A stretch of 64,000 nt of DNA, from the NCBI GenBank assembly GCA_004292675.1, contig RDXO01000021.1:30416-94415 (forward strand). Reading direction: 5' to 3'. Position numbers and translations under genes: made by a program. This DNA comes from Alphaproteobacteria bacterium. GTDB taxonomy: Bacteria > Pseudomonadota > Alphaproteobacteria > Rickettsiales > UBA998. Each line of letters begins with the position of its first letter. Position 1 is the first letter of the stretch. Below are positions 45,334-53,985 of this stretch, piece by piece. The notes beneath the pieces were generated by a model, which saw nothing but the letters and a program-made list of their open reading frames with translations, searched no databases and had not been told where the DNA came from.

Positions 45334-46737
45334 ATGCAAAAATTTTATGAAACGCCGCAAAATTATCCTGAAGTTCGTCCCGCTTCACAACGAAAAGCTG
45401 ATTTTGATGAAATATATCAACAATTTGCAGATGAGAAGGCGCAACAACAATCCGAGCGATGCTTGCAATGTGGTGTGCCTTTTTGTCAAGTTCATTGCCC
45501 GCTGCATAATAATATCCCTGATTGGTTGCGTTATACCGCTGAGGGGCGGTTGCGTGATGCTTATGAGATGGCAGCATCCACCAATAATTTTCCTGAGGTG
45601 TGCGGGCGGATTTGTCCGCAAGATCGTCTCTGTGAAGGAAATTGCGTGGTGCAAAGTGGCTTTGGTGCGATTACCATTGGATCGATTGAACAATATGTGA
45701 CGGATGTAGCGTGGGAACAAGGTTGGATTACCCCCTTTATGCCACCTAGTGAGCGGGCGCAATCGGTAGGGATTATTGGCAGTGGTCCTGCAGGGATGGC
45801 AGCAGCGCAACAGATGCGTGAGGCAGGTTATCAGGTGCATCTCTATGATCGCTACCCTACGGCGGGCGGTTTGATGATGCATGGCATTCCTAATTTTAAG
45901 CTCGATAAAACCATTGTGACGCGGCGCGTGGAGCAATATCAGCAAAGTGGCGTGGTGTTCCATCAAGGTGTGGATATAGGTACAACGATGAGTTTTGCGC
46001 AATTACGGGGGCAGCATGATGCCTTGTTGATTGCAACAGGTGTGTACCGTGCGCGGGGGTTGGATGTAGACGGTGAGCATAAAGAAAATGTGGTGAAGGC
46101 ATTAGAGTTCTTGACGCAGCATAATAAGGGTATATTTGAGAGCAGCGAAGCTGAAGCACGGTTGAGTGCTTCTGGTAAAAATGTGATGGTGATCGGTGGT
46201 GGAGATACCGCGATGGATTGTGTGCGCACGGCTATACGTCAAGGCGCGAAGCATGTGATGTGCGTCTATCGTCGTGACAAAAAGAATATGCCCGGATCGC
46301 AACGTGAAGTAAAAAATGCTGAAGATGAAGGTGTGGAATTTCGTTGGTTGTCCGTTCCAGTGCGTTTTTATGGAGCGAAGCTGGTAGAAGCCGTTGATGT
46401 GCAAGCAATGCGTTTGGGCGCGCCTGATCATTCTGGGCGCAGTTCACCAACCCCTATAGAGGGAGATGTAACGCAATTATCGGTGGATATGGTGATTACA
46501 GCCTTAGGGTTTGAACCTGAAGCATTACCAACGCTTTTTGCAGAACCGCAATTACGCGTATCCAAGGCAGGAACATTGCAGGTGGATAAGCAGATGATGA
46601 CATCACTAAATGGGGTCTTTGCAGCAGGTGATATTGTGCGTGGGGCATCATTGGTTGTTTGGGCGATTGCTGATGGGCGTGATGTGGCACAGCATATGAT
46701 GCATTATATGGAGCAGCAGCGGGAATGTGCAGCTTAA
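45334..46737 (+). CDS. gltD: Glutamate synthase small subunit / NADPH-dependent oxidoreductase
   Basis: 467 residues. N-terminal Fe-S cysteines (SERCLQCGVPFCQVHCPLHNNI; CGRICPQDRLCEGNCV), FAD motif GIIGSGPAGMAAA, NADPH motif VMVIGGGDTAMDCVRTA, and GVFAAGDIVRGASLVVWAI at the end, all as in GltD. The large subunit gltB, usually next to it, is not in the window; GltD-like subunits also act with other partners. Start ATG 45334. Confidence 0.9.
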   Translation: MQKFYETPQNYPEVRPASQRKADFDEIYQQFADEKAQQQSERCLQCGVPFCQVHCPLHNNIPDWLRYTAEGRLRDAYEMAASTNNFPEVCGRICPQDRLCEGNCVVQSGFGAITIGSIEQYVTDVAWEQGWITPFMPPSERAQSVGIIGSGPAGMAAAQQMREAGYQVHLYDRYPTAGGLMMHGIPNFKLDKTIVTRRVEQYQQSGVVFHQGVDIGTTMSFAQLRGQHDALLIATGVYRARGLDVDGEHKENVVKALEFLTQHNKGIFESSEAEARLSASGKNVMVIGGGDTAMDCVRTAIRQGAKHVMCVYRRDKKNMPGSQREVKNAEDEGVEFRWLSVPVRFYGAKLVEAVDVQAMRLGAPDHSGRSSPTPIEGDVTQLSVDMVITALGFEPEALPTLFAEPQLRVSKAGTLQVDKQMMTSLNGVFAAGDIVRGASLVVWAIADGRDVAQHMMHYMEQQRECAA

Positions 46738-46799
46738 GGATTGCATCTTGCCACTCTTCACAGTATGTCAATATTTCACGCTATGTATTCGGTTTTATG

Positions 46800-46852
46800 C
46801 TCCCCCGCAGGCGGGAGAGTAAAATATTCATATGTCATGAGGGGTGGTGAGG
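46800..46852. repeat. 53-bp repeat, copy 1
   Basis: CTCCCCCGCAGGCGGGAGAG hairpin followed by TAAAATATTCATATGTCATG and AGGGGTGGTGAGG. The 53-bp copy at 49778-49830 differs at a few central bases. It sits between gltD and a permease gene. Confidence 0.8.
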
Positions 46853-46880
46853 AATTGTGTGATGGTAACTTGCATTTTCC

Positions 46881-47792
46881 ATGCAAAATGGGCATAATCA
46901 TGTGCCTATGCCTTATATTCCCGAACGCTTCTATGGAATCGCGCTTTTTGTTATTGCGATGTTCTTTTTCTCTTGTATGAATGTCACGATTAGCAGCATG
47001 GCGGGTAGCATACCTTCGGTGCAGATTGTCTTTATGCGTAATGTCCTAGGGTTGTGCATGTTGGCACCGTTTGCGATACGCCGCTATGGGGTTGAGGGAC
47101 TACGCACACAGCGGCTTGGTCGTCACGCGCAACGCGCTTTTGTTGGCTTGCTCTCGATGGAAGCATGGTTTTACTCTTTGGGCAATATATCGGTGAATAC
47201 GGCTACCGCACTGAGCTTTTCTGCACCTTTGTTCAGTACGGTGCTTGCGGTGCTGTTATTGAAGGAACGTATTCGTGCGTTGCGTATTGCCGCCTTGTTG
47301 GTTGGATTTGGCGGTGTCGTGCTGATTGCATCACCAACGCGACAAGAAGCGCAATCCTTCTATAGTTATGTTGTGCTTTTTTCGGCATTGATGATGGCAT
47401 ATACGGGGATTATTGTAAAAAAACTTACCGTCACTGAGCCAAGTTGGCGCATTGTGGTCTATATGACCGCGTTTATGAGTGTGATGTCTTTTCCTTTAGC
47501 GTGGATGGAATGGCAGCCCATAGAGCTTCCTATAATGGGCATGTTGGTGATTGTGGCACTTTGTTCGATTATTGCGCAAATCTGTTTGACTCATGCGTTG
47601 AAGTTGCAAAAAATTGTGGTGTTGACACCGTTTGAGTTTACGCGCCTTATGTTTACGGCGATGATTGCATGGATCGTGTTTGGTGAGCAATTAACATGGA
47701 ATAGTGTGGTTGGTAGTGTGATTATTTTGAGTAGCGCAGTGTTTATCGCATGGCGAGAATCTTATGTTAAAAAGAAAAAAATAGTGCTATAG
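46881..47792 (+). CDS. EamA/DMT-superfamily permease
   Basis: 303 residues; a start at 46908 (MPYIPERFYGIALFV) is equally possible. Ten hydrophobic helices in two EamA repeats; 'FSAPLFSTVLAVLLLKERIR' is the typical end of the first repeat, and EQLTWNSVVGSVIILSSAVF of the second. The substrate is unknown. It is a different subgroup from the permease at 574. A small inverted repeat (TTGCAT/ATGCAA, 46871-46887) covers the first start codon. Confidence 0.82.
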   Translation: MQNGHNHVPMPYIPERFYGIALFVIAMFFFSCMNVTISSMAGSIPSVQIVFMRNVLGLCMLAPFAIRRYGVEGLRTQRLGRHAQRAFVGLLSMEAWFYSLGNISVNTATALSFSAPLFSTVLAVLLLKERIRALRIAALLVGFGGVVLIASPTRQEAQSFYSYVVLFSALMMAYTGIIVKKLTVTEPSWRIVVYMTAFMSVMSFPLAWMEWQPIELPIMGMLVIVALCSIIAQICLTHALKLQKIVVLTPFEFTRLMFTAMIAWIVFGEQLTWNSVVGSVIILSSAVFIAWRESYVKKKKIVL

Positions 47793-47801
47793 AAGAATGC
47801 T

Positions 47802-48626
47802 ATGCAGCATCATTCTCTTAGTCCTATTGGGTGTATTCATCACATGGTTCGTCATCGATCCATGCTACGTCAGTTGATTTATCGTGATGTGATGTCGCGT
47901 TATCAAGGCTCTGCTTTGGGGTTTTTATGGGCATTTGCTGTGCCGTTGATGATGTTGGCGGTCTATAGCTTTGTGTTTGGCGTGATATTTCAAGCGCGCT
48001 TTGGGAATGAAACGGCGCAGACATCCGATGTGAATTTTGCCTTGACGCTTTTTTGCGGGCTGTTGGTGCATGGATTTTGCGCTGAATGTTTAACACGCGC
48101 CCCGTTATTGATGGTGCAACATCCATCCTATGTGAAGAAAATCATTTTTCCTTTGGAATTACTGCCCGTGATGATGATAAGTTCGACGGCGGTGCATTTA
48201 GTCATTAACATTACCGTACTACTTATAGGGATTATAGCAACTACCCATATGTTGCCATGGACGATGATGTATCTACCCCTTATTCTTATCCCCATGATGC
48301 TTTTTATGGTAGGAATAAGCTGGTTTTTAGCGTCACTTGGGGTTTTTATGCGTGATATTGGGCAGATTACGGGGTTATGCAGCACGCTTTTATTGTTTTT
48401 AAGCCCTGTTTTTTACCCTATCGAGCGATTGCCTGCCCATTATCAACTTTTTATGCGCCTCAATCCCCTTACTCCCACCATTGAAGCGGTACGCGCTGTG
48501 CTGCTTGAGGGGCGCGCCCCTGATATGACTCTCTTGTCGATCTATATGCTGGTGAGTCTTGTGGTGGCGTGGGGGGGCTATGCATGGTTTCAACGTACAC
48601 GATCAGCCTTTGCAGATGTAATGTAA
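47802..48626 (+). CDS. ABC-2 type polysaccharide export permease
   Basis: 274 residues, six hydrophobic helices, with the ABC-2 signatures 'IYRDVMSRYQGSALGFLWAF' near the N-terminus and GVFMRDIGQITGLCSTLLLFLSPVFYP. These match the Wzm/KpsM/TagG exporters of O-antigen, capsule or teichoic acid. The partner ATPase gene is not adjacent; pdxH follows. The polymer cannot be inferred. Confidence 0.85.
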   Translation: MQHHSLSPIGCIHHMVRHRSMLRQLIYRDVMSRYQGSALGFLWAFAVPLMMLAVYSFVFGVIFQARFGNETAQTSDVNFALTLFCGLLVHGFCAECLTRAPLLMVQHPSYVKKIIFPLELLPVMMISSTAVHLVINITVLLIGIIATTHMLPWTMMYLPLILIPMMLFMVGISWFLASLGVFMRDIGQITGLCSTLLLFLSPVFYPIERLPAHYQLFMRLNPLTPTIEAVRAVLLEGRAPDMTLLSIYMLVSLVVAWGGYAWFQRTRSAFADVM

Positions 48627-48651
48627 TAAAATAATAAGTAAGGAGAAGTAT

Positions 48652-49248
48652 ATGTCACATCATCTTTATCATGAAACAGACCCTCACGCATTATTTCAAC
48701 GTTGGTGGGAAGAAGCGCAGATGCATCCCGAGGTGCAGCATCCAAGCGTGATGAGTCTTGCTACCTATGATGGCACATATCCGCAGGTTCGTATTGTGTT
48801 GCTCAAACATTTTGATGCGGATGGCTTTGTGTTTTTCACGAATATGCAAAGCGCGAAAAGCCGTGCGATGATCGATCATCCGCGTGTATCCTTATGTTTT
48901 TATTGGGAGGCACTTGCCAAACAAATACGTATTGCGGGATATGCGCGTGGGATTTCTACAGCGCAGGCAGATGCTTATTTTGCCACGCGTCCACGAGCCA
49001 AGCAAATAGGGGCATGGGCATCGATGCAATCCGAAACCATGGAACATGAAGGAGCATTGCAGGAGCGATTGCATGAAATGGAAGCGCGTTTTGCAGGCGT
49101 TGATGTGCCACGTCCGCCCCATTGGTCGGGTTGGCGCGTGCATCCTGAAATCATGGAATTCTGGATTGATCAACCTGCACGGTTGCATGATAGGATCGTA
49201 TTTCATGATGTTGATGGGGTGTGGACTAAGAAACTTTTGTATCCTTAA
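48652..49248 (+). CDS. pdxH: Pyridoxine/pyridoxamine 5'-phosphate oxidase
   Basis: 198 residues with PdxH motifs: QVRIVLLKHFDADGFVFFTN, FYWEALAKQIRIAG, PRPPHWSGWRVHPEIMEFW and RLHDRIVF. It oxidises pyridox(am)ine phosphate to pyridoxal phosphate with FMN. A strong AAGGAG site precedes the ATG. Full length. Confidence 0.95.
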   Translation: MSHHLYHETDPHALFQRWWEEAQMHPEVQHPSVMSLATYDGTYPQVRIVLLKHFDADGFVFFTNMQSAKSRAMIDHPRVSLCFYWEALAKQIRIAGYARGISTAQADAYFATRPRAKQIGAWASMQSETMEHEGALQERLHEMEARFAGVDVPRPPHWSGWRVHPEIMEFWIDQPARLHDRIVFHDVDGVWTKKLLYP

Positions 49249-49339
49249 CGCAACAGTATGTCGCAACACTGTGATAAATGGTGCGATGCAATAATGGTTT
49301 TTGTTTCCCGTAACGCTTTTTTATGATTAGATTCTGATG

Positions 49340-49353
49340 TTGTGTGAACACAA
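49340..49353. promoter_or_regulatory. Palindromic operator candidate
   Basis: TTGTGTGAACACAA (6-bp arms, 2-bp centre) lies 33 bases before the ATG of the small gene at 49386, in its presumed promoter or leader. Confidence 0.4.
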
Positions 49354-49385
49354 TGTCATTTTATCTTAATAAGGAGGATTAGAGT

Positions 49386-49679
49386 ATGGGACAGAAAAAA
49401 ATCATCGTCAATGAATTAGCCGATAATATCGCAGAAGCGTGGTGTGAAGAAGATGGACGGCAATTTGGGCAGCATAAAATTTATGGTGGTGCATTTTCAA
49501 ATGGTGAAAATATCGTAGAGAGCGTTAAAGAAATCAAAGGTCTTAATGGGCATGTAGGGTTTGAAATCCAACTGGATGGATCGCCTGAGACGGTGTTGAC
49601 GGATCATCTTTATGAAGGTAAGGGTATGAAAGATCAGCGAGGTCGTCAAGGAGATGTGATTGATTTTTATCGTGGCTAA
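49386..49679 (+). CDS. Small hypothetical protein
   Basis: 97 residues, hydrophilic, slightly acidic, no membrane segment, no recognised family. GAFSNGENIVESVKEIKGLN and VGFEIQLDGSPETVLTDHLY suggest a mixed alpha/beta fold. A very good AAGGAGG site and a palindrome in the leader support expression. It stands alone between pdxH and nth. Confidence 0.65.
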   Translation: MGQKKIIVNELADNIAEAWCEEDGRQFGQHKIYGGAFSNGENIVESVKEIKGLNGHVGFEIQLDGSPETVLTDHLYEGKGMKDQRGRQGDVIDFYRG

Positions 49680-49683
49680 GGTA

Positions 49684-49852
49684 GCTTAATACATTTATGC
49701 TAACCCATAAAATGAGTTAGCTTGCCACCCCCACCCAATCATCTGCGGTTTTTTGTTGAAAAACCTTGATTCTTGGACTCCCCCGCAGGCGGGAGAGTAA
49801 ACTACTCATATCGCATGAGGGGTGGTAAGGTGAGTTAGCATAAATGTTAAGC
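49684..49852. repeat. Inverted-repeat pair enclosing a 53-bp repeat
   Basis: Left arm GCTTAATACATTTATGCTAA with C (49684-49704) and right arm GTTAGCATAAATGTTAAGC (49834-49852) are inverted copies with a 2-base difference. Between them are a small hairpin (GCTAAC...GTTAGC) and copy 2 of the 53-bp repeat (49778-49830). The right arm includes the nth stop codon and last codon. Confidence 0.6.
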
Positions 49853-50473
49853 ACGATAGCAACATACATCGCGCACACAACATTCGGAACATAACGGAGT
49901 GCGTGCTTTGCAGACATAACGCCCATGCAAAATCAACCAATGATGGGCAAAGGTGCGATAATCAAGCGGTATTCGTTCCATCAATGCTTTTTCGCAGCGA
50001 TCCACCGTGGAACTATTGCATAATCCTAAGCGATTCGATACGCGAAAGACATGCGTATCCACGGCAATCCACGGTTCGCCATAGACACAATTCAGCCATA
50101 CATTGGCGGTTTTGCGCCCCACGCCTGCTAATGTTTGCAGTTCATCGCGATCACGAGGGATGATCCCCGCATAATGATCAAGAAGGCGCGTACATAGTGC
50201 CATAATGTTGCGTGCTTTGCTGTGATATAGACCAATGGTTTTGATGTACTCTTTCAGTCCATCTTCCCCTAGGGCAAGCAACGCTTCTGGCGTGGATGCC
50301 ATCGCATAAAGCGGTTTGGTGGCTTTATTGACGGCAACATCGGTAGATTGTGCAGAAAGCACAATCGATATAAGCAGGCAAAAATCATTCGGTGCTTCAA
50401 GTTCAGTAACAGGATGCGGCGTGGTCTCTGCAAAACGTGAGAATATTGTTCTGATCGCCGCATCATCAAGCAT
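49847..50473 (-). CDS. nth: Endonuclease III
   Basis: 208 residues: helix-hairpin-helix LQTLAGVGRKTANVWLN with the catalytic lysine, VDTHVFRVSNRLGL with the catalytic aspartate, and the 4Fe-4S cluster CKARTPLCSECCVRDVC (C-x6-C-x2-C-x5-C). It removes oxidised pyrimidines and cleaves abasic sites. Start ATG 50473. The final codons lie in an inverted-repeat arm. Confidence 0.95.
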   Translation of the reverse strand: MLDDAAIRTIFSRFAETTPHPVTELEAPNDFCLLISIVLSAQSTDVAVNKATKPLYAMASTPEALLALGEDGLKEYIKTIGLYHSKARNIMALCTRLLDHYAGIIPRDRDELQTLAGVGRKTANVWLNCVYGEPWIAVDTHVFRVSNRLGLCNSSTVDRCEKALMERIPLDYRTFAHHWLILHGRYVCKARTPLCSECCVRDVCCYRA

Positions 50474-50883
50474 TATCGCGCCATAATTGCGTTAGATTTA
50501 ATCGGTTGAGGTACGCTAATATGATAATCCGAAGATTCATAAGCAGTATGATTCCATGAAGGAGAACGAATATCAGCCAATAAATGATCGAGATGAATAT
50601 GCAAAGGGCGGGTGAATGGCAGAATAGTTGAGGAAGAATGAAATGGTTCAATATATTGCCAATAATGCGGATCAGACATATAATCCAATCCTTCAAGTGT
50701 CACTTCGCCACGAAGATATTGTTCGGTAAGCACCTGTTTCTTTTGTTCACGTAACGCAGGAATCATGGTATCACTCATGGTGGAAGGGAGAATAAAACTA
50801 ATATATCCCTCCGTAGCATTCATTAAAGCGTGCTGTTCTTCTGTACTTAAATGTTGCCATTCTTGGTGAAATACAATAGACAT
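50473..50883 (-). CDS. Hypothetical protein
   Basis: 136 residues starting at 50883, 9 nt after an AAGGAG; an ATG two codons upstream is the alternative. Soluble, His/Tyr-rich near the middle (YMSDPHYWQYIEPFHSSSTI). No recognised family. Its stop touches the nth start, so they are probably co-transcribed. Confidence 0.6.
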   Translation of the reverse strand: MSIVFHQEWQHLSTEEQHALMNATEGYISFILPSTMSDTMIPALREQKKQVLTEQYLRGEVTLEGLDYMSDPHYWQYIEPFHSSSTILPFTRPLHIHLDHLLADIRSPSWNHTAYESSDYHISVPQPIKSNAIMAR

Positions 50884-50971
50884 AATCATATACTCCTTAT
50901 CAGGTGAAACATCTTGTTGTTGTACTATAAAACGATAAAGAAAAAATGAACAGAGAAATATTAAACTTCCT

Positions 50972-51895
50972 ATGATCCACGATAATCCTTTTGCGCAAGC
51001 CCCGTTATTATTTTGTTGTACCCTACGCAGTGAAGAGCCATCAGAATTGTTGATGGATGCCTTATATGAACTGCCTTATGTGGTGAGTGTGAGTATGGAT
51101 GTAGTCACGGGAACGGTGGATATAACCCCTGTGAATGCGCCTACTTTGTGGCGTGTTTATGCCACATGCGATGATGCGCAGATATGGGAACAAGATTGTC
51201 AGATGATAGGCACGCAATGGGGAAAATCGCTTCAGATGGTAAGCCTTGAGCCATTAGAAGAGCGTGATTGGGTGCGTGAAACGCAGCAATATATTCAGCC
51301 CTTGCATGTGGGTATGTTTTCGATTCTTGGATCGCACCACCCTGATGACGAAGCACCGCACGGCGCGCATAGGATACGCCTTGATGCAGGGGCAGCATTC
51401 GGCACGGGAGAACATGCGACTACCTCCTCATGTTTGCGTGCTATTGCGCATGTGAATCGCTATCATAGGGTGATGCGTGCGCTGGATGTTGGCTGTGGCA
51501 CGGGGATTCTTGCGATGGCGCAAGCAAAAATAATGCCCTCATCCTATGTGCTTGCCGTCGATAATGATCCTGTGGCGGTGAAGGTGACGAAGGAAAATAT
51601 CCGTCGCAATCAACTTCATGGTCAGATACATGCCTATGTTGCCAATGGTCTGGCGCATAATGTGATTCGTCAAAACGCCCCATATGATCTGATTATTGCC
51701 AATATCTTAGCGCGCCCGGTGCGCTCTATGGCAGGAGCGATTGCACGCAATCTTGCACCAGATGGCTATGTGATTCTTTCGGGATTTTATGAACATTCGT
51801 TGCGTTTTGTTATGGCGCGTTACACCCCTCACGGATTTCACCTGCATGAAGTGATGCGGGAAGGGGCATGGGTTGCGCTTATTTTGACGCGTTAG
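50972..51895 (+). CDS. prmA: Ribosomal protein L11 methyltransferase
   Basis: 307 residues. AdoMet-binding core: LDAGAAFGTGEHATTSSCL, ALDVGCGTGILAMAQAK, AVDNDPVAVKVTKENIRRN, ANILARPVRSMAGAIA. It trimethylates ribosomal protein L11. The N-terminal L11-recognition region is weakly conserved, as usual. Its TAG overlaps the glutaredoxin stop on the other strand. Confidence 0.92.
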   Translation: MIHDNPFAQAPLLFCCTLRSEEPSELLMDALYELPYVVSVSMDVVTGTVDITPVNAPTLWRVYATCDDAQIWEQDCQMIGTQWGKSLQMVSLEPLEERDWVRETQQYIQPLHVGMFSILGSHHPDDEAPHGAHRIRLDAGAAFGTGEHATTSSCLRAIAHVNRYHRVMRALDVGCGTGILAMAQAKIMPSSYVLAVDNDPVAVKVTKENIRRNQLHGQIHAYVANGLAHNVIRQNAPYDLIIANILARPVRSMAGAIARNLAPDGYVILSGFYEHSLRFVMARYTPHGFHLHEVMREGAWVALILTR

Positions 51896-52152
51896 CCTGC
51901 CAAGAGCTTGTCAAGCTCGCCTTGACGATCCAATTCGTAAAGATCATCACAGCCACCGACATGGGTCGAACCAATGAAAATCTGTGGTACGGTTTTGCGC
52001 CCGCCTGAACGGGTGAGCATTTCCTCACGCAATGCATCGGAGGTGGATATATCAATTTCTGTAATGTTGGTGATGCCTTTGCGTTGCAGCAAGCCTTTTG
52101 CTTTAGTGCAGTACGGGCATATGGGTGTTTTGTACATAATGATGTTAGTCAT
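51892..52152 (-). CDS. grxC: Glutaredoxin 3
   Basis: 86 residues with the CPYC active site (TPICPYCTKAKGLL), the TVPQIFIG cis-proline segment, and GGCDDLYELDRQGELDKLL. It is a glutathione-dependent dithiol reductase. It is on the minus strand, 12 nt downstream of the fzlA-like gene. Confidence 0.95.
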   Translation of the reverse strand: MTNIIMYKTPICPYCTKAKGLLQRKGITNITEIDISTSDALREEMLTRSGGRKTVPQIFIGSTHVGGCDDLYELDRQGELDKLLAG

Positions 52153-52164
52153 AGTGATCCTTTC

Positions 52165-52860
52165 TTAAAAATCAGGGTTTTCATAATGTTCGGGTGGTTT
52201 GATGCCCCGCACGCGGTCTGTCAAAATCGCACGAAATGCGGGGCGCGATTTCATGAGGGCATACCAACGTTTGAGGTACGAATTATCTTTCCACGCAATA
52301 TCGCCCATATAATCACACAGAGATAAGTGCGATGCAAGCGCAATATCTGCTAAGGTATAACGATCCGATGCCATCCATGAGCGTTGCTTGAGTAGTTGTT
52401 CAAAATACCCCATATGATAGACAAGATGCGCCTTCGCTTGACGAATTTTCCCCGAATCAGGATTCCCCTGCTTGCGCAAATGACGAAAATATTTTTCATA
52501 AATCAAAGGTTGCGTCACTTCTTTGAGCATTTTCGTATCTGCCCATGCAACAAGACGACGCACCTCCGCCCGTTCATCAAGGGTTGTACCGATGAAATCA
52601 CCGACATGATAGCCTTCATCAAGATATTCCGCAATCGCATAACTTCCGCACACGCACCGCCCATCACCATCAATTAAGATAGGTAATTCACCCGCTGGAT
52701 TCATAGCAAGGAATTGTGGGCGTTGCTCCCATGCAGGTTCTTCCACTAATTCAGCACTTACCCCCATCTCTGCCATCATGACCCGTATTTTGCGGCAGGC
52801 AGGGTAAAAGGAGGTGTGATATAAGCGACGAACGCCAAAAGATTCTTGGTTGTTATTCAT
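52165..52860 (-). CDS. fzlA: FzlA-like FtsZ-binding GST-fold protein
   Basis: 231 residues with a GST-like fold: thioredoxin-like part (LYHTSFYPACRKIRVMMAEM, NPAGELPILIDGDGRCVCGSYAIAEYLDE) and helical part. The C-terminus PPEHYENPDF and 'LADIALASHLSLCDYMGDIA' match alphaproteobacterial FzlA, which binds FtsZ filaments and is needed for constriction in Caulobacter. A generic glutathione transferase is the alternative. It overlaps the upstream gene by 8 nt. Confidence 0.8.
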   Translation of the reverse strand: MNNNQESFGVRRLYHTSFYPACRKIRVMMAEMGVSAELVEEPAWEQRPQFLAMNPAGELPILIDGDGRCVCGSYAIAEYLDEGYHVGDFIGTTLDERAEVRRLVAWADTKMLKEVTQPLIYEKYFRHLRKQGNPDSGKIRQAKAHLVYHMGYFEQLLKQRSWMASDRYTLADIALASHLSLCDYMGDIAWKDNSYLKRWYALMKSRPAFRAILTDRVRGIKPPEHYENPDF

Positions 52861-53827
52861 GGGTGGTTCTTGATGCTAGAGAAAATGAAGGTTGTGGTGC
52901 GTGAAAGCGTGAGAGATAAAGAGGAACAATCACCCGCGCTGATTGTGGCGTGATACCAAGATGCGTGCAACCTAGGGCATGGCTGCTAACGATATTATCA
53001 TAATGCAACAAGGTGACCTGATCTTTCGTTAAAAAAGGTGCGGGCAGTAATTGCGCAAACGTCGCAATCATGTTGGCAAGCGCAAATGGCAGAGGGAGAA
53101 GGGCAGGCTTGCGTTTGGTGATGCTGCAAATATGCTGCAAGATTTGCTTGAAGCTAAAGACTTCCTCGCCACCTAATTCATAGATATTGCCCATTGCCTC
53201 AGTTTTTTGAATGACGCGCACGACTGCATCCGCAACATCTACCACATAAATGGGTTGAAATTTGGCATCTCCTCCGCCAATCAATGGCAAGAAGGGCGCG
53301 AATTGTGCCATGCGTGCAAATTGATTGTAAAAATTATCTTCTGCTCCAAAAATGACGCTGGGGCGCAGGATTGTTGCGTTGGGGAATGCTTTGTGTACAG
53401 CTTGTTCACCCGCATATTTTGTTTGTGCATAGACGGAGTTTGACGCACGATCCACTCCAAGGGCAGAGATATGAACAAAGCGTTGCACATTCAGTTTAGC
53501 TGCTGTTTCTGCAAGCGCGTGCGCAGCATCGGTATGGATGGTGCTAAAGCGTTGCGCACCAGATTCATAGAGCAACCCAATGAGGTTGACAACGGCATAA
53601 CTGCCTTCAATCCAATCAGCAAGGTGTGACGTATCTTTGACATCACCATAAACGCATCCTATTTGCCCGACTTCGCCTTGCGTCTTGAGCGGGGCAGCGG
53701 CCACGACATCACGTGTAATGACGCGGATGCGGTATCCTTGTCGCGCCAATGCACTGACGACATATCTTCCAACAAAGCCTGTGCCGCCAAATATAGTAAT
53801 CAGCTTATCTCTAGTGCTTGCATTCAT
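52853..53827 (-). CDS. Complex I NDUFA9-like NAD(P)-binding protein
   Basis: 324 residues of the atypical/extended SDR type: ITIFGGTGFVGRYVVSALARQGYRIRVITR, NLIGLLYESG, VHISALGVDRASNSVYAQTKYAGEQAV and ILRPSVIFGAEDNFYNQFARMAQFAPFLPLIGGG. These match the NDUFA9 group common in Alphaproteobacteria, related to the mitochondrial complex I accessory subunit. The enzymatic role is uncertain (ubiquinone- or quinone-linked in some proposals). It is next to fzlA, as in several relatives. Confidence 0.85.
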   Translation of the reverse strand: MNASTRDKLITIFGGTGFVGRYVVSALARQGYRIRVITRDVVAAAPLKTQGEVGQIGCVYGDVKDTSHLADWIEGSYAVVNLIGLLYESGAQRFSTIHTDAAHALAETAAKLNVQRFVHISALGVDRASNSVYAQTKYAGEQAVHKAFPNATILRPSVIFGAEDNFYNQFARMAQFAPFLPLIGGGDAKFQPIYVVDVADAVVRVIQKTEAMGNIYELGGEEVFSFKQILQHICSITKRKPALLPLPFALANMIATFAQLLPAPFLTKDQVTLLHYDNIVSSHALGCTHLGITPQSARVIVPLYLSRFHAPQPSFSLASRTTHE

Positions 53828-53924
53828 GCCACGTCTCCTTATAAGTATGATGCACCATATCAGTATCTCTTTTGCGATGCAATGGTTTCATCGCACCGCA
53901 CCCGCATCACTATAAAGAATGCTA

Positions 53925-53952
53925 TTGAAAAAAACGTAAAATGCACTAGAGT
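53925..53952 (+). promoter_or_regulatory. Candidate cysS promoter
   Basis: TTGAAA (53925-53930), a 16-bp spacer, TAGAGT (53947-53952), 33 bases before the cysS ATG. Moderate match to sigma-70 consensus. Confidence 0.35.
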
Positions 53953-53985
53953 GATGCGCCTAAAGCAGAAAAACGAGATTCAACC

